Shown here: positions 44,046-52,881 of the stretch, one piece after another | How positions within the stretch are numbered: the first letter of the stretch is position 1 | Layout of the letters: each line of letters starts with the position of its first letter | DNA from: Pantoea rodasii | GTDB lineage: Bacteria; Pseudomonadota; Gammaproteobacteria; Enterobacterales; Enterobacteriaceae | DNA: 64,000 nt | NCBI RefSeq assembly: GCF_002095465.1 | Contig: NZ_MLFP01000009.1 | Location: 1-64,000 of the forward strand | Reading direction: 5' to 3' | Notes under the pieces: model-generated | Told to the model about the DNA's origin: nothing | What the model saw: only the letters and a program-made list of their open reading frames with translations | The model's database searches: none | Made by a program: the position numbers and the translations under genes

Positions 44046-45329
44046 ATGAACCCACGCAGAAACCAGATCGCTGCTCGCCTGTTTATCGCTGGCGCCCTGT
44101 GGCTTAGCACTTCGCCGGTACAGGCAGAAGCCCAGTATCAGCTGGAAAAAGTGGTAGAACTGAGCCGCCACGGCATTCGCCCGCCGACGCCGGGCAACCG
44201 CAAAGAGATGGAAGCCGCAACCCAGCGTCCATGGACGACCTGGACCACTCATGATGGTGAGCTAACCGGACACGGGTATAGCGCCGTAGTGAATAAAGGC
44301 CGCTGGGAAGGTGAACATTATCGTCAGCTAGGATTACTCACTTCAGGCTGCCCACTCGCGCAGGATGTGTATGTGCGCGCCAGCCCGTTGCAGCGCACCC
44401 GTGCCACCGCGCAGGCGCTGGTGGATAGTGCGTTTCCGGGCTGTGGCGTTACGGTACATCGCGTTGAGGGAGAAAACGATCCCCTGTTCCAGACCGACGC
44501 GTTTCCCGCCACGGATACCGATCCCGCTCAACAGCTGGCGGCGGTAACCGCCGCAACCGGCGATTTGGCCGCACGTCAGCAGGCGTTACAACCCGCCGTT
44601 CAGGCGTTGAAAAGCGCCGTGTGTCGGCCTGATAGCGACTGCGCGTTTTTTGAAAAGACGTGGCAGATCAAGCAGAGCAAAAGCGGTAAAAGCTATGTGC
44701 AAGGCCTGAGCGTATTAGCCAATATGGTGGAAACGCTGCGCCTCGGCTGGAATGAAAACTTGCCGGCGGATCAATTGGCCTGGGGTAACATCACCCACGC
44801 CGCTCAAATCACCGCTGTGCTTCCCCTGTTAACCGCCAATTACGATCTCAGTAATGACGTGCTCTATACCGCGCAAAAACGCGGATCGATTCTGTTAAAT
44901 CAGATGATTGAGGGCGTTGAGCAAGGTGTTAGCCGCACCTCGGACCGTTTGCCTGATACGCGCTGGCTGCTGTTCGTCGCGCATGACACTAACATCGCGA
45001 TGGTGCGGACCTTAATGGATTTCACCTGGACGTTACCCGGCTATACTCGCGGCAACATTCCGCCGGGCAGCAGCCTGGTGTTTGAACGCTGGCGCGATAA
45101 GAAAACCGGCGAGCGCTTGCTGCATATCTATTTCCAGGCGCAAAGCCTGGACGACCTGCGCAACCTGCAATCGGTTGATCAATCGCACCCTCTGCTTCGT
45201 GAAGAGTGGCACGCGTCTGATTGTCGAGTAACGGAAGTGGGTACGCTATGTCCGATGGCCGCGACGCTCGCGGCGTTGGGTAAGCAGCTAGATCACACGG
45301 CGATTACTCCGGTGAGTTACGCGCAATAA
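44046..45329 (+). CDS. Exported histidine acid phosphatase (phytase/glucose-1-phosphatase family)
   Basis: The 427-residue protein has a signal peptide (cleavage near residue 27) and the histidine acid phosphatase motif ELSRHGIRPPTP, with nucleophile His42, plus the proton donor pair VAHDTNIA (His313-Asp314). Several cysteines suit periplasmic disulfides. Enterobacterial relatives are AppA phytase and Agp glucose-1-phosphatase, which release phosphate from phytate or sugar phosphates. ATG 44046 follows AAGGA by 5 bases. It is cotranscribed with the LacI repressor and faces a transporter-phosphatase operon under the same operators. Phytase versus Agp-type specificity cannot be settled by eye. 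Confidence 0.87.
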   Translation: MNPRRNQIAARLFIAGALWLSTSPVQAEAQYQLEKVVELSRHGIRPPTPGNRKEMEAATQRPWTTWTTHDGELTGHGYSAVVNKGRWEGEHYRQLGLLTSGCPLAQDVYVRASPLQRTRATAQALVDSAFPGCGVTVHRVEGENDPLFQTDAFPATDTDPAQQLAAVTAATGDLAARQQALQPAVQALKSAVCRPDSDCAFFEKTWQIKQSKSGKSYVQGLSVLANMVETLRLGWNENLPADQLAWGNITHAAQITAVLPLLTANYDLSNDVLYTAQKRGSILLNQMIEGVEQGVSRTSDRLPDTRWLLFVAHDTNIAMVRTLMDFTWTLPGYTRGNIPPGSSLVFERWRDKKTGERLLHIYFQAQSLDDLRNLQSVDQSHPLLREEWHASDCRVTEVGTLCPMAATLAALGKQLDHTAITPVSYAQ

Positions 45330-46224
45330 CGCAGACTTCTTTCACCACGCCGCGCAGCCAGCGATGCGCGGCGTCATTCTCCAGACGCGGGTGCCACAAT
45401 TGTGACACTGTCATATCTGGCGTGGTGAACGGCAGCTCAAACATCGCCAGCGCCTTATTGTCCTTGATCAGCGGATGATGCAGCACCAACGAGTGCGGGA
45501 CTAATGCTACCCAATCTGACTTCACCACCATCGCGACTGCGGCAGAAAAAGCGGGCACCACCGCCACCACCTTGCGCTGTAATCCGGCTTGCTCAATGGC
45601 CTCGTGAACCGGCCCGCCCATTTCTGCGCGGCGAGACGCCACGATATGGCCGAAGGCGGCCAGTTGCGTAATATCCAGCCGCTGCGTCAACGGATGACCC
45701 GTGCGCACCACACCCACAAAGCGATCGCGAAACAGCGCTTGCAGGCGGATCTCCGGCCCCATGTTGCCCAACACACCAATCTCTAAATCAATGCTGCCAT
45801 CACGCAGTTCGCGGTCACTTTTTTCAGGTTTACCCACGAAAATCAGCTGTACATTGGCGGCCTGCGCAGTCACAGCGTCGATTAACGTGCTACCAAACGT
45901 TTCGACAAATCCCTCATTGGTCCGCAGGGTAAAACGGCGGTCCAGCTGTGCCAAATCGAGCAACTCCGCATCCGGACTTAACACTGCCCGTGCGTCACGC
46001 AGCGTGCGATGGGTGCGTTCACGCATCGCTTCGGCGAAAGGCGTCAGCACCATATTGCGCCCGGCACGCACCAGCAGCGCATCACCCGTGACGGTGCGTA
46101 AACGACCCAGCGTGCGGCTCATCGCCGATTCACTCAGGTTCAACCTGCGTGCCGCGCCGATCACGCTGCCGGTCGTCAGCAGTGCATCAAGTGCGATAAG
46201 TAAATTCAGATCGGTATCATTCAT
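45304..46224 (-). CDS. LysR-family regulator
   Basis: The 306-residue LysR protein has a winged helix (LNLLIALDALLTTGSVIGAARRLNLSESAMSRTLGRLR) and an effector domain of the NodD/LinR-like type. Its 3' end overlaps the acid phosphatase end by 26 bases in the opposite direction. It is divergent from an SDR gene, with a 133-base gap containing a dyad, so it most likely controls that SDR rather than the phosphatase. Confidence 0.87.
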   Translation of the reverse strand: MNDTDLNLLIALDALLTTGSVIGAARRLNLSESAMSRTLGRLRTVTGDALLVRAGRNMVLTPFAEAMRERTHRTLRDARAVLSPDAELLDLAQLDRRFTLRTNEGFVETFGSTLIDAVTAQAANVQLIFVGKPEKSDRELRDGSIDLEIGVLGNMGPEIRLQALFRDRFVGVVRTGHPLTQRLDITQLAAFGHIVASRRAEMGGPVHEAIEQAGLQRKVVAVVPAFSAAVAMVVKSDWVALVPHSLVLHHPLIKDNKALAMFELPFTTPDMTVSQLWHPRLENDAAHRWLRGVVKEVCVIARNSPE

Positions 46225-46269
46225 GTTCGCTATCCTGCTGGATGGCGCGCATCAAGACAAGGCGTTTTA

Positions 46270-46286
46270 TGCAGGTTATCACTGCA
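46270..46286. promoter_or_regulatory. Candidate LysR operator
   Basis: TGCAG-GTTATCA-CTGCA is a 17-base inverted repeat in the gap between the divergent LysR and SDR genes. It is close to the T-N11-A style of LysR boxes in size and lies 45 bases from the LysR start. Confidence 0.4.
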
Positions 46287-46357
46287 AATGCTGCGTGCTC
46301 CGCCTGCCCTCAATGCGCGCTAGACTTTTTCTACTGACCAACGTGAAGGAAAAGACA

Positions 46358-47038
46358 ATGAAGACATTACTCATCGGCGCATCGCGAGGACTAGGGTTCG
46401 CACTGGCAGAAAATATGCTGCAGCGTGGCTATCAGGTCGTTGCTACCGGCCGCGCACATTCAACGGACAAGCTGACGCAACTGGCCACGCGTTATCCGCA
46501 GCAGCTGACCGTGGAAACGGTGGATATCACTGAGCCGGAACAGGTTAGCGCGCTTTATCAGCGCCTCGCGGATACGCAATTTGATATGCTGTTCGTCAAT
46601 GCCGGAGTGAAAAATGATGACCGGGAAACCATTGCCGATGTTTCAACAGAAGAGTTTACCCGCGTGATGGTGACCAACGCGCTGAGCCCGTTACGCGTCA
46701 TCGAGACCTTTAAAGATCGCGTGAGCGCCACAGGCACGATTGCTGTGATGTCATCTGGCCAGGGCAGTCTGACGAACAACACCAATGGCCATTACGAGGT
46801 TTATCGCGGCAGCAAAGCCGCATTGAATATGTTTATGCGCAGTTTCGCCGCTCGTCATGCAGATGCGCGCACATTGCTGTTAATGGCGCCGGGCTGGGTA
46901 CGCACCGATATGGGCGGTTCGGCAGCACGTTTGACCATCGACGAGAGCATTCCCAATCTACTGAACACCATGGAAGCCTATGACGGTCGCAGCGGGTTGC
47001 ATTATCTCGATTATTTGGGTCGGGTGGTGCCCTGGTAA
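46358..47038 (+). CDS. Short SDR-family oxidoreductase
   Basis: This 226-residue SDR starts LLIGASRGLGFALAENML and has MLFVNAGVKND, the catalytic Ser in MSSGQGS and YEVYRGSKAALN with the Tyr-Lys pair. It resembles the CsgA/YciK-like group of short SDRs. ATG 46358 is chosen because AAGGAAAAG lies at the right distance; the frame is open far upstream over the LysR gene but that part is not SDR-like. Substrate unknown. Divergent from a LysR regulator. Confidence 0.82.
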   Translation: MKTLLIGASRGLGFALAENMLQRGYQVVATGRAHSTDKLTQLATRYPQQLTVETVDITEPEQVSALYQRLADTQFDMLFVNAGVKNDDRETIADVSTEEFTRVMVTNALSPLRVIETFKDRVSATGTIAVMSSGQGSLTNNTNGHYEVYRGSKAALNMFMRSFAARHADARTLLLMAPGWVRTDMGGSAARLTIDESIPNLLNTMEAYDGRSGLHYLDYLGRVVPW

Positions 47039-47046
47039 TGCCTGGC

Positions 47047-47979
47047 TTACGCCTGCGTCATCTTTCGCTGTAGCAGACTGCGCAGCGTGTCGCGCAGCCA
47101 GCGGTTAGCGGGATCCTCGGTTTGCGCGTTATGCCACAGCAGTGATAGCTCGTAATCGGGCATCTCCACCGGCACCGGCGCGGCCTTCAGACCGTACAGC
47201 GCGCACCACGCGGGCGCCAGGCCTTGCGGCACCGTGGCAAACAACGGCAGTTGCTGTAGCAGCAGCGGCAAGCTGGAGAAATGCGGGGTGACATAGCGCA
47301 CGCGCCTGGCCAGCCCAACACGTTGCAAAGCGAGGTCCAGCGCGCTTTCACTGGCACCGCGATAAGACACCAGCACGTGCTGATAGCGCACAAACTGCGC
47401 GGGCGTCAGAGTATCCAGCGCAATGTGCTGGCGGCTCCATAAGGTGCGGAAACCGGCAGGACCCAGTTTCTCCCGGGTCAAATCGCGACTGGCTTCATTC
47501 CCCACCGCAATCACCACATCCGCCTGCTGCTGCTCCATCAATGGGATCGCTTGCCAGGGATCCGCGGCCACCACTTTGATGTCCACGCCCGGTGCGCTGA
47601 TTGCCAACGCCGAGAGCAAATCCGGTATCAGCCACTGTTCCAGCCAGTCACTCATGCCGATACGAAAGCTGCGGCAATCCTGCTCGGGATCAAAAGCCTG
47701 CGGCGTGAAGATCACCCGATGCAAATCACCCATCAGCGGGCAGAACTGCTGCACCAACTGTTCGGCGCGCGGCGTCGGTGTCATACCATGTGAGGTGCGA
47801 ATAAACAGCACATCGCCAAACATCTCACGCAACCTTTTCAGCGCAGCACTCACCGCCGGTTGGCCGAGATAAAGCCGGTTGGCGGCTTGGGTCACGCTGC
47901 GCACGTCATACATCACCAGCAGCACAACCAGTAAATTCAGGTCGATACGGGCGAAATCATTTTCATTGATGGATTGCAT
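47047..47979 (-). CDS. LysR-family regulator
   Basis: The 310-residue LysR protein has LNLLVVLLVMYDVRSVTQAANRLYLGQPAVSAALKRLREMFGD as DNA-binding domain and a NodD/PcpR-like effector domain. It converges with the SDR gene (8-base gap) and is divergent from the MBL-fold hydrolase and amidase genes, which it probably controls. An A/T-rich inverted repeat (ATGATT...AATCAT, 47978-48004) begins at its start codon. Confidence 0.87.
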   Translation of the reverse strand: MQSINENDFARIDLNLLVVLLVMYDVRSVTQAANRLYLGQPAVSAALKRLREMFGDVLFIRTSHGMTPTPRAEQLVQQFCPLMGDLHRVIFTPQAFDPEQDCRSFRIGMSDWLEQWLIPDLLSALAISAPGVDIKVVAADPWQAIPLMEQQQADVVIAVGNEASRDLTREKLGPAGFRTLWSRQHIALDTLTPAQFVRYQHVLVSYRGASESALDLALQRVGLARRVRYVTPHFSSLPLLLQQLPLFATVPQGLAPAWCALYGLKAAPVPVEMPDYELSLLWHNAQTEDPANRWLRDTLRSLLQRKMTQA

Positions 47980-48078
47980 GATTTTAATCGATTTAAATAA
48001 TCATTAGCGCATCAGTATAGTGACTTTCATTCGACTGTCACGGGCGCACTGGCGCGCCCCATCCCGTTTGGAGCCAAA

Positions 48079-48900
48079 ATGACGATACGCGTTGGTGATT
48101 GCCTGATTGAGAAAATCGTTGAGCAAAGTGCCACCTTCCCTTACGGCACGCTGTTTAAAGCGCATCGTGCAGAAATGAGCGATGCGGTTGCCGCGCAACC
48201 GGCAGAGATCTCGATTCATAGCTGGGTGGTTCGCACTGCCGAGCACACCATCCTGATTGATACGGCCACCGGCAACGGCCGCGATCGGGATAACAAGCCG
48301 TTGTTCCATCAGCTGAATACGCCGTATGCCGAGCGTCTGGCGCAGGCAGGCGTTGATCCCGCTGCGGTAACGCTGGTGCTGATGACGCATATTCATACCG
48401 ATCACGTTGGCTGGAACACCCATTTCGTTGATGGTCAGTGGCAACCGATGTTTCCCAACGCGCGTTACGTTTGTTCAGCGCTGGAACTACAACGCTGTCA
48501 GAACGATGCCGCCAACGAGGCGTTATATCGCGACAGTATTCTTCCGCTGATGGTGAGTGGCCAGTTGGAGACCGTTAACCCGAAGGATTCGCCGTTGTAT
48601 GCCGGTGTGCTGCGCTATCTCTCCACGCCAGGCCACAGTAGCGATCATGCGTCGATCGTGCTGGAGAGCCAGGGTGAATGTGCCATCTTTGCCGGGGATG
48701 TGATGCACCATCCCATCCAATTTCAGCATCCGCTATGGAACTCGCTGTTTTGTGAGGATTTGCCGCTCGCCATTGCATCACGTCAACGGGTTATAGACTG
48801 GTGCAGACAACATCAGGCAATCTGGTTCAGTAGCCATTTTCATCACAGCTCATGCGGCCGGGTGGCGCGCGACGGGCAGTGGATCCCACTTGAGGAGTAA
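48079..48900 (+). CDS. MBL-fold metallo-hydrolase
   Basis: The 273-residue protein has the metallo-beta-lactamase zinc motif MTHIHTDHVGWN (HxHxDH), a later ligand His in STPGHSSDH, the bridging Asp in FAGDVMHHP and a C-terminal SSHFHHS histidine. The layout resembles lactonases such as AttM/AiiA and other small hydrolases. No signal peptide is seen. It is followed after 4 bases by an amidase, so both should act on one substrate class, perhaps a lactone or cyclic amide. Control by the divergent LysR is likely. Confidence 0.86.
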   Translation: MTIRVGDCLIEKIVEQSATFPYGTLFKAHRAEMSDAVAAQPAEISIHSWVVRTAEHTILIDTATGNGRDRDNKPLFHQLNTPYAERLAQAGVDPAAVTLVLMTHIHTDHVGWNTHFVDGQWQPMFPNARYVCSALELQRCQNDAANEALYRDSILPLMVSGQLETVNPKDSPLYAGVLRYLSTPGHSSDHASIVLESQGECAIFAGDVMHHPIQFQHPLWNSLFCEDLPLAIASRQRVIDWCRQHQAIWFSSHFHHSSCGRVARDGQWIPLEE

Positions 48901-48904
48901 CCTG

Positions 48905-50236
48905 ATGCAACACGCTGATTATCTGACCGCGACGCTGGATGATTTACAACGCGCCCTGCAGCTGGGTGATGTCACGTCACGGCAGCTAACTGAATGGACG
49001 CTGCAACGCATCGCGCAGTTGGATCAGCCCCGCTATAACGCTATGACCTGGTTATTTGCTGATGAAGCACGTGCGGCAGCAGACGCCAGCGATGGACGAC
49101 GTCAGCAAAGCGAAGCGCTGGGTCGGCTTGAAGGCATTCCCGTGCTGATCAAAGACAACATCGAGGTCGCTGGCTGGCCCACCAGCGCTGGCTCGGTGAT
49201 GCTGCGTGACGTAGTGGCCGAACAAGACGCGCCACTGGTCACCGTCCTGCGCCATCAGGGGGCGATACTGCTGGGTAAAACCGCTATGCATGAACTGGCC
49301 GCGGGTATTACCGGCGCATCGTCGCTGAGTGGTTTTACCCACAATGCCTGGTGCGAGGGCCGCTCACCGGGCGGTTCGAGCAGCGGCTCGGCAGTCGCGG
49401 TGGCGGCGGGCTATGTACCGCTCGCGATGGGCAGTGATACCGCCGGTTCGGTGCGCATTCCCGCCGCGTTTAATGGCCTATTTGGTTTACGCATGTCGCG
49501 TGGCGCACTCAGTACCGCCGGCATTGTGCCGCTCTCTCCGACCCAGGACATTCCGGGCCCCTTAGTGCGAAGCGCAACCGATTTGCGCATCGCCACCGAG
49601 ATTCTCAGTGCCCAGACTTTTGCCGTCGAGGGTGACACGCTGCGCGTCGGCATCTGGCGAGAGGGCTTTGCAGCAGAAGAAACCGAGATTAACCAGGCGG
49701 TTCGGGCCGCAGTGTCAGGATTTGATCCGTTGGAAGTGAGCTGGCCGCAGCTTGAAGCATTGGCAGCGCAGGCCAATATTATTGGTTATGAATTTGCTGA
49801 AGCGCTGGCGGCGTATTTGGCAGATAAACCTCAGGCACTGTTTCTCACTTTGCCAGAAATTGCTGCATCCGGGCTTTATCATCCGCAGTTGGAGAATGTA
49901 TTCAAAACTCGCGCGGTACATCCGGGCACGGACAGTGAGGGTTACGCCACCGTGCAGCAACATCAGCGCGATCTTTATCAACGGCTGGAGGCGTTTTTCG
50001 CTGAGCATGATATTAATCTGTTGGCCTATCCGGTGGTGCGACACGCACCGGTGAAACACGGTGAATTGCAGGAAGGAAGTAATGCGTTGCTATCGGCCGT
50101 GACAGGTGCGCCTGCCGTGAGCATACCGGCCGGATTGAGTGAGGAAGGGCTGCCGATCGGTCTGGAACTGCTGGCACTGCGCGGGCGTGAGGATTTATTA
50201 TTGCGCGCCGCAGAAATAATTTCACAGCAGCAATAA
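48905..50236 (+). CDS. Amidase signature enzyme (second copy)
   Basis: The 443-residue amidase has the catalytic Lys in PVLIKDNIEVAGWPTSAGS, the serine-rich stretch GRSPGGSSSGSAVAVAAG and the nucleophile region GSDTAGSVRIPAAFNG. It is shorter than and clearly different from the amidase at 16215. ATG 48905 follows GAGGAG and leaves a 4-base gap to the MBL-fold gene. A terminator lies directly downstream, closing a two-gene operon. The specific amide is unknown. Confidence 0.87.
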   Translation: MQHADYLTATLDDLQRALQLGDVTSRQLTEWTLQRIAQLDQPRYNAMTWLFADEARAAADASDGRRQQSEALGRLEGIPVLIKDNIEVAGWPTSAGSVMLRDVVAEQDAPLVTVLRHQGAILLGKTAMHELAAGITGASSLSGFTHNAWCEGRSPGGSSSGSAVAVAAGYVPLAMGSDTAGSVRIPAAFNGLFGLRMSRGALSTAGIVPLSPTQDIPGPLVRSATDLRIATEILSAQTFAVEGDTLRVGIWREGFAAEETEINQAVRAAVSGFDPLEVSWPQLEALAAQANIIGYEFAEALAAYLADKPQALFLTLPEIAASGLYHPQLENVFKTRAVHPGTDSEGYATVQQHQRDLYQRLEAFFAEHDINLLAYPVVRHAPVKHGELQEGSNALLSAVTGAPAVSIPAGLSEEGLPIGLELLALRGREDLLLRAAEIISQQQ

Positions 50237-50244
50237 AGACGACG

Positions 50245-50266
50245 GAGGCACCCTGTGCCTCTATTT
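50245..50266 (+). terminator. Rho-independent terminator after the MBL-amidase operon
   Basis: GAGGCAC and GTGCCTC form a perfect 7-bp stem with a 3-base loop, followed by TATTTT, 8 bases past the amidase stop. Confidence 0.8.
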
Positions 50267-50486
50267 TGTGCAAAACCCCTTTTCTAATCCTTGATAATGG
50301 CATAGCCCAAATAACCCTTTCGCTGTTCACGCCATTTGCACTCTTCTTATATAAGAAATAAGCAATTACTTTTAAATAATGAGCTTATGAAAGCCCGCGT
50401 AATATTGATATTACCACAAGGTCTTTGTGCGCATTTTATATTCGTTCTTATGATGATTCCTCAGATAAATACAAAGGAAAACAATC

Positions 50487-50555
50487 ATGACCACGAATCG
50501 TTCACGGGCATCATCTGATTTCCCTTTTCTCCATCACGACCTATTTATCGGGTAA
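50487..50555 (+). CDS. Possible 22-residue leader peptide
   Basis: In the 400-base gap before the transporter operon a short frame reads MTTNRSRASSDFPFLHHDLF and ends at TAA 50553-50555. AAGGA lies 8 bases before its ATG. It could be a translated leader of the ABC transporter operon. Length alone makes this uncertain; the rest of the gap shows a terminator at its left end and an A/T-rich stretch at 50360-50470 that may hold the promoter. Confidence 0.25.
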   Translation: MTTNRSRASSDFPFLHHDLFIG

Positions 50556-50636
50556 AACCCTTTCTGATCCTGAAACGGCACCAAGCAGGTTGCCGGATCA
50601 TTCTGTCAGCAGTGTAACGTTAAAAGGAAGTTGTGA

Positions 50637-51965
50637 ATGGAACGTCGTGATCTAATAAAAGCGATGGCTGCAGTAGGTGCTTATAGCCTGATACCCGGGT
50701 TGGCTCGCGCGGCGAGCGGTGCACGTAAATATGAAGGCGTCACGCTTAATGTATCCACCTTCAGCGCAGCCTGGCCCAGCTTAGTCCGCCAGTGGTTACC
50801 GGAGTTTGAAGCGTTAACGGGTGCGCGTGTCAATCTCGATACCCCTTCCTTTCCGGTCTACAACCAGCGAGCAGATTTAGAGCTTTCGACCAAAGGATCG
50901 GCCTATGACGTGGTTAACGTCACTTTTATCTACACCAGCCGCTGGATCAACGCCGGATGGCTGACCCCTTTGGATGATTACATCGCCAATCCGAACCTGA
51001 CGGCTGAAGACTGGAATGTAAAAGATTTTCTGCCCGCGACGCTGCAAGCTGAAACAGGCCGTGATGGCAAACTCTATGGTGTGCCTTACGTCGTAGAGGG
51101 AATGTTATCGGGCGCCACTCGCTATGACCTCATTCAACAAGCAGGATTGGCGTATCCCGATACCACGGACGATTTGCTAAAAGTGTTGAGGGCAGTGAAT
51201 AAGAAGGAGCGCGTAGCCGGTTACATCACTGATAATCATTATGGCTGGACGTTTATCCCTTATCTGCAAGCCTTTGGCGGCAATGTATTCCGAAATGCTC
51301 CGAACGATTTATATCCCACGCTTGATAGCCCTGAAGCCGTCGCGGCGGCTGACTTCTTTGCCAATCTGATTCGCGAATTCGGACCGAACGGCGGTATTAC
51401 TTACAGCGCCGATCAGGCTTTGCAGTCGTTAAAACAAGGTCGCGTTAATTTTACCGATTCCAGCCAAACCTATCTGGCGCAGCTGGGCGATGCCAGGACT
51501 TCACGCATTGTTCAAAGTACGCACGTTGGACCCATGGTGAAAGGGCCCGCGGGACGCTTTCCTGGCATGGCGGTGCATGCTTTAGGTATTCCGGTGGGTT
51601 CGAAAAACAAAGAGGCAGCCTGGGCATTCATTCAATGGTCGCTGTCGAAACAAAACGGTACGCGGGCAATTACGGCAGGATATGGATCGCCAACCCGTCG
51701 AAGTGACATAGATTCCAGCGCGTTTCGTGCCAAACAGCAAATCAACGGTATCGATCTCGCTCAACTCTCCATTGATGCCATCGACCAGGCTGGTAAAGGG
51801 GGTTATATGGCTTATCGCACCGTGGATGTCTATCCGCAGGTCGATCAACAAATCAATAAAGCCATTTCACTGATTGCATCAGGCCAGCTCTCGGCAAAAC
51901 AGGCAATGTCTCAGGCGCAGGCCGGCGCCGTTGCCGACATACGTCGCTCTGGTCTGAAGATTTGA
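50637..51965 (+). CDS. CUT1-type ABC transporter substrate-binding protein
   Basis: The 442-residue periplasmic protein has a probable twin-arginine signal (MERRDLIKAMAAVGAYSLIP...ARA). It belongs to the extracellular solute-binding family 1 (UgpB/MalE-like), with LPEFEALTGARVNLDT, GSAYDVVNVTFIYTSRWINAGWLTPLD and GYGSPTRRSD. Such proteins bind sugars or glycerol-phosphate esters. ATG 50637 follows AAGGAAG. It opens an operon with two permeases, an ATPase, a phosphodiesterase-like enzyme and an SDR, hinting at a phosphorylated cargo. Confidence 0.87.
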   Translation: MERRDLIKAMAAVGAYSLIPGLARAASGARKYEGVTLNVSTFSAAWPSLVRQWLPEFEALTGARVNLDTPSFPVYNQRADLELSTKGSAYDVVNVTFIYTSRWINAGWLTPLDDYIANPNLTAEDWNVKDFLPATLQAETGRDGKLYGVPYVVEGMLSGATRYDLIQQAGLAYPDTTDDLLKVLRAVNKKERVAGYITDNHYGWTFIPYLQAFGGNVFRNAPNDLYPTLDSPEAVAAADFFANLIREFGPNGGITYSADQALQSLKQGRVNFTDSSQTYLAQLGDARTSRIVQSTHVGPMVKGPAGRFPGMAVHALGIPVGSKNKEAAWAFIQWSLSKQNGTRAITAGYGSPTRRSDIDSSAFRAKQQINGIDLAQLSIDAIDQAGKGGYMAYRTVDVYPQVDQQINKAISLIASGQLSAKQAMSQAQAGAVADIRRSGLKI

Positions 51966-51976
51966 CAGGAGAGCCA

Positions 51977-52881
51977 ATGTCACAATCCCTTATCAGCTGG
52001 CGTGTGCGCCAGCGTAATGCCTGGCTGCTGGGTCTGGCACCGTCACTGTTCGTCTTGACGGTGCTGACATTAGTCCCTGCACTGGCGCTGGTGGTCACCA
52101 GCTTTACGCCCTTTAGCCTGACTCATCCCGAGTCAACGTTTACCTTTACCCATCCTTTAGTCAACTACCAGCAGCTGCTTCACGATAGCCGCTTTCTGGA
52201 TTCCATCGGGACGCAGTTGAAGCTGTCCTGTGTCAGCGTGTTTTTCAGGTAGTCATCGGGTTGCTGTTAGCGCTGCTGCTCAATGGCACTTCTCGTATAT
52301 TGAACACTGCCCGTACCTTGCTGTTAATCCCTATGGTGTTACCGCCGATTATCGTGGCATTGATTTGGAAAATTATTTATACCCCGGATATTAGCCCCCT
52401 CCATCAATTACTCGATCGCGCAGGCTATCCTCTCGATTCTTTGATTGCCAATCCAAATACCGCGTTATGGGCGATCGCGGTGGCCGACATTTGGCAATGG
52501 TTCCCCTTCACGTTGCTAATGGTATTAGCCGCGTTGCAGATGATCCCTAATGATCCCCAGGAAGCGGCAAAACTTGACGGCGCCCATCGTTTTAATATTT
52601 TTCGCTTCATCATTTTGCCGCATCTCAAACCGGTGCTGGCAGTCTGCGTCTTGTTCCGTCTTATCGATAGCTTCAAGGCCTTTCCTTTGATTTACGTCCT
52701 CACCGACGGAGGACCGGGATCGATTACGGAGGTCACTAACTATTACGGATTTATCCAGGCCTTTAATTTCTCTTATTGGGGTTATGGCAGTGCCATCGCT
52801 GTCGTGATTCTGGTTGGGGTGTTTATTTTAAGCTGGCTGATTGGCCGCATGGGGTGGAATGATGACCGTACAACACACTGA
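51977..52881 (+). pseudogene. CUT1-type ABC permease 1 (MalF/UgpA-like), apparent frameshift
   Basis: The first permease begins with MSQSLISWRVRQRNAWLLGLAP and carries the EAA loop MIPNDPQEAAKLDGAHRFNIFRFIILPHLKP. The frame breaks at a T5 run (52241-52245) between CVSVFF and QVVIGLLLALLLNG. One added T restores 301 residues, the family length. ATG 51977 follows CAGGAGA. The end overlaps the next permease by 20 bases. Confidence 0.87.

Noticed and set aside
45701..46357. Long in-frame extension upstream of the SDR at 46358
   Set aside because: It runs antisense through the LysR gene, is Ser/Arg-rich and not SDR-like, whereas ATG 46358 has a good ribosome site.
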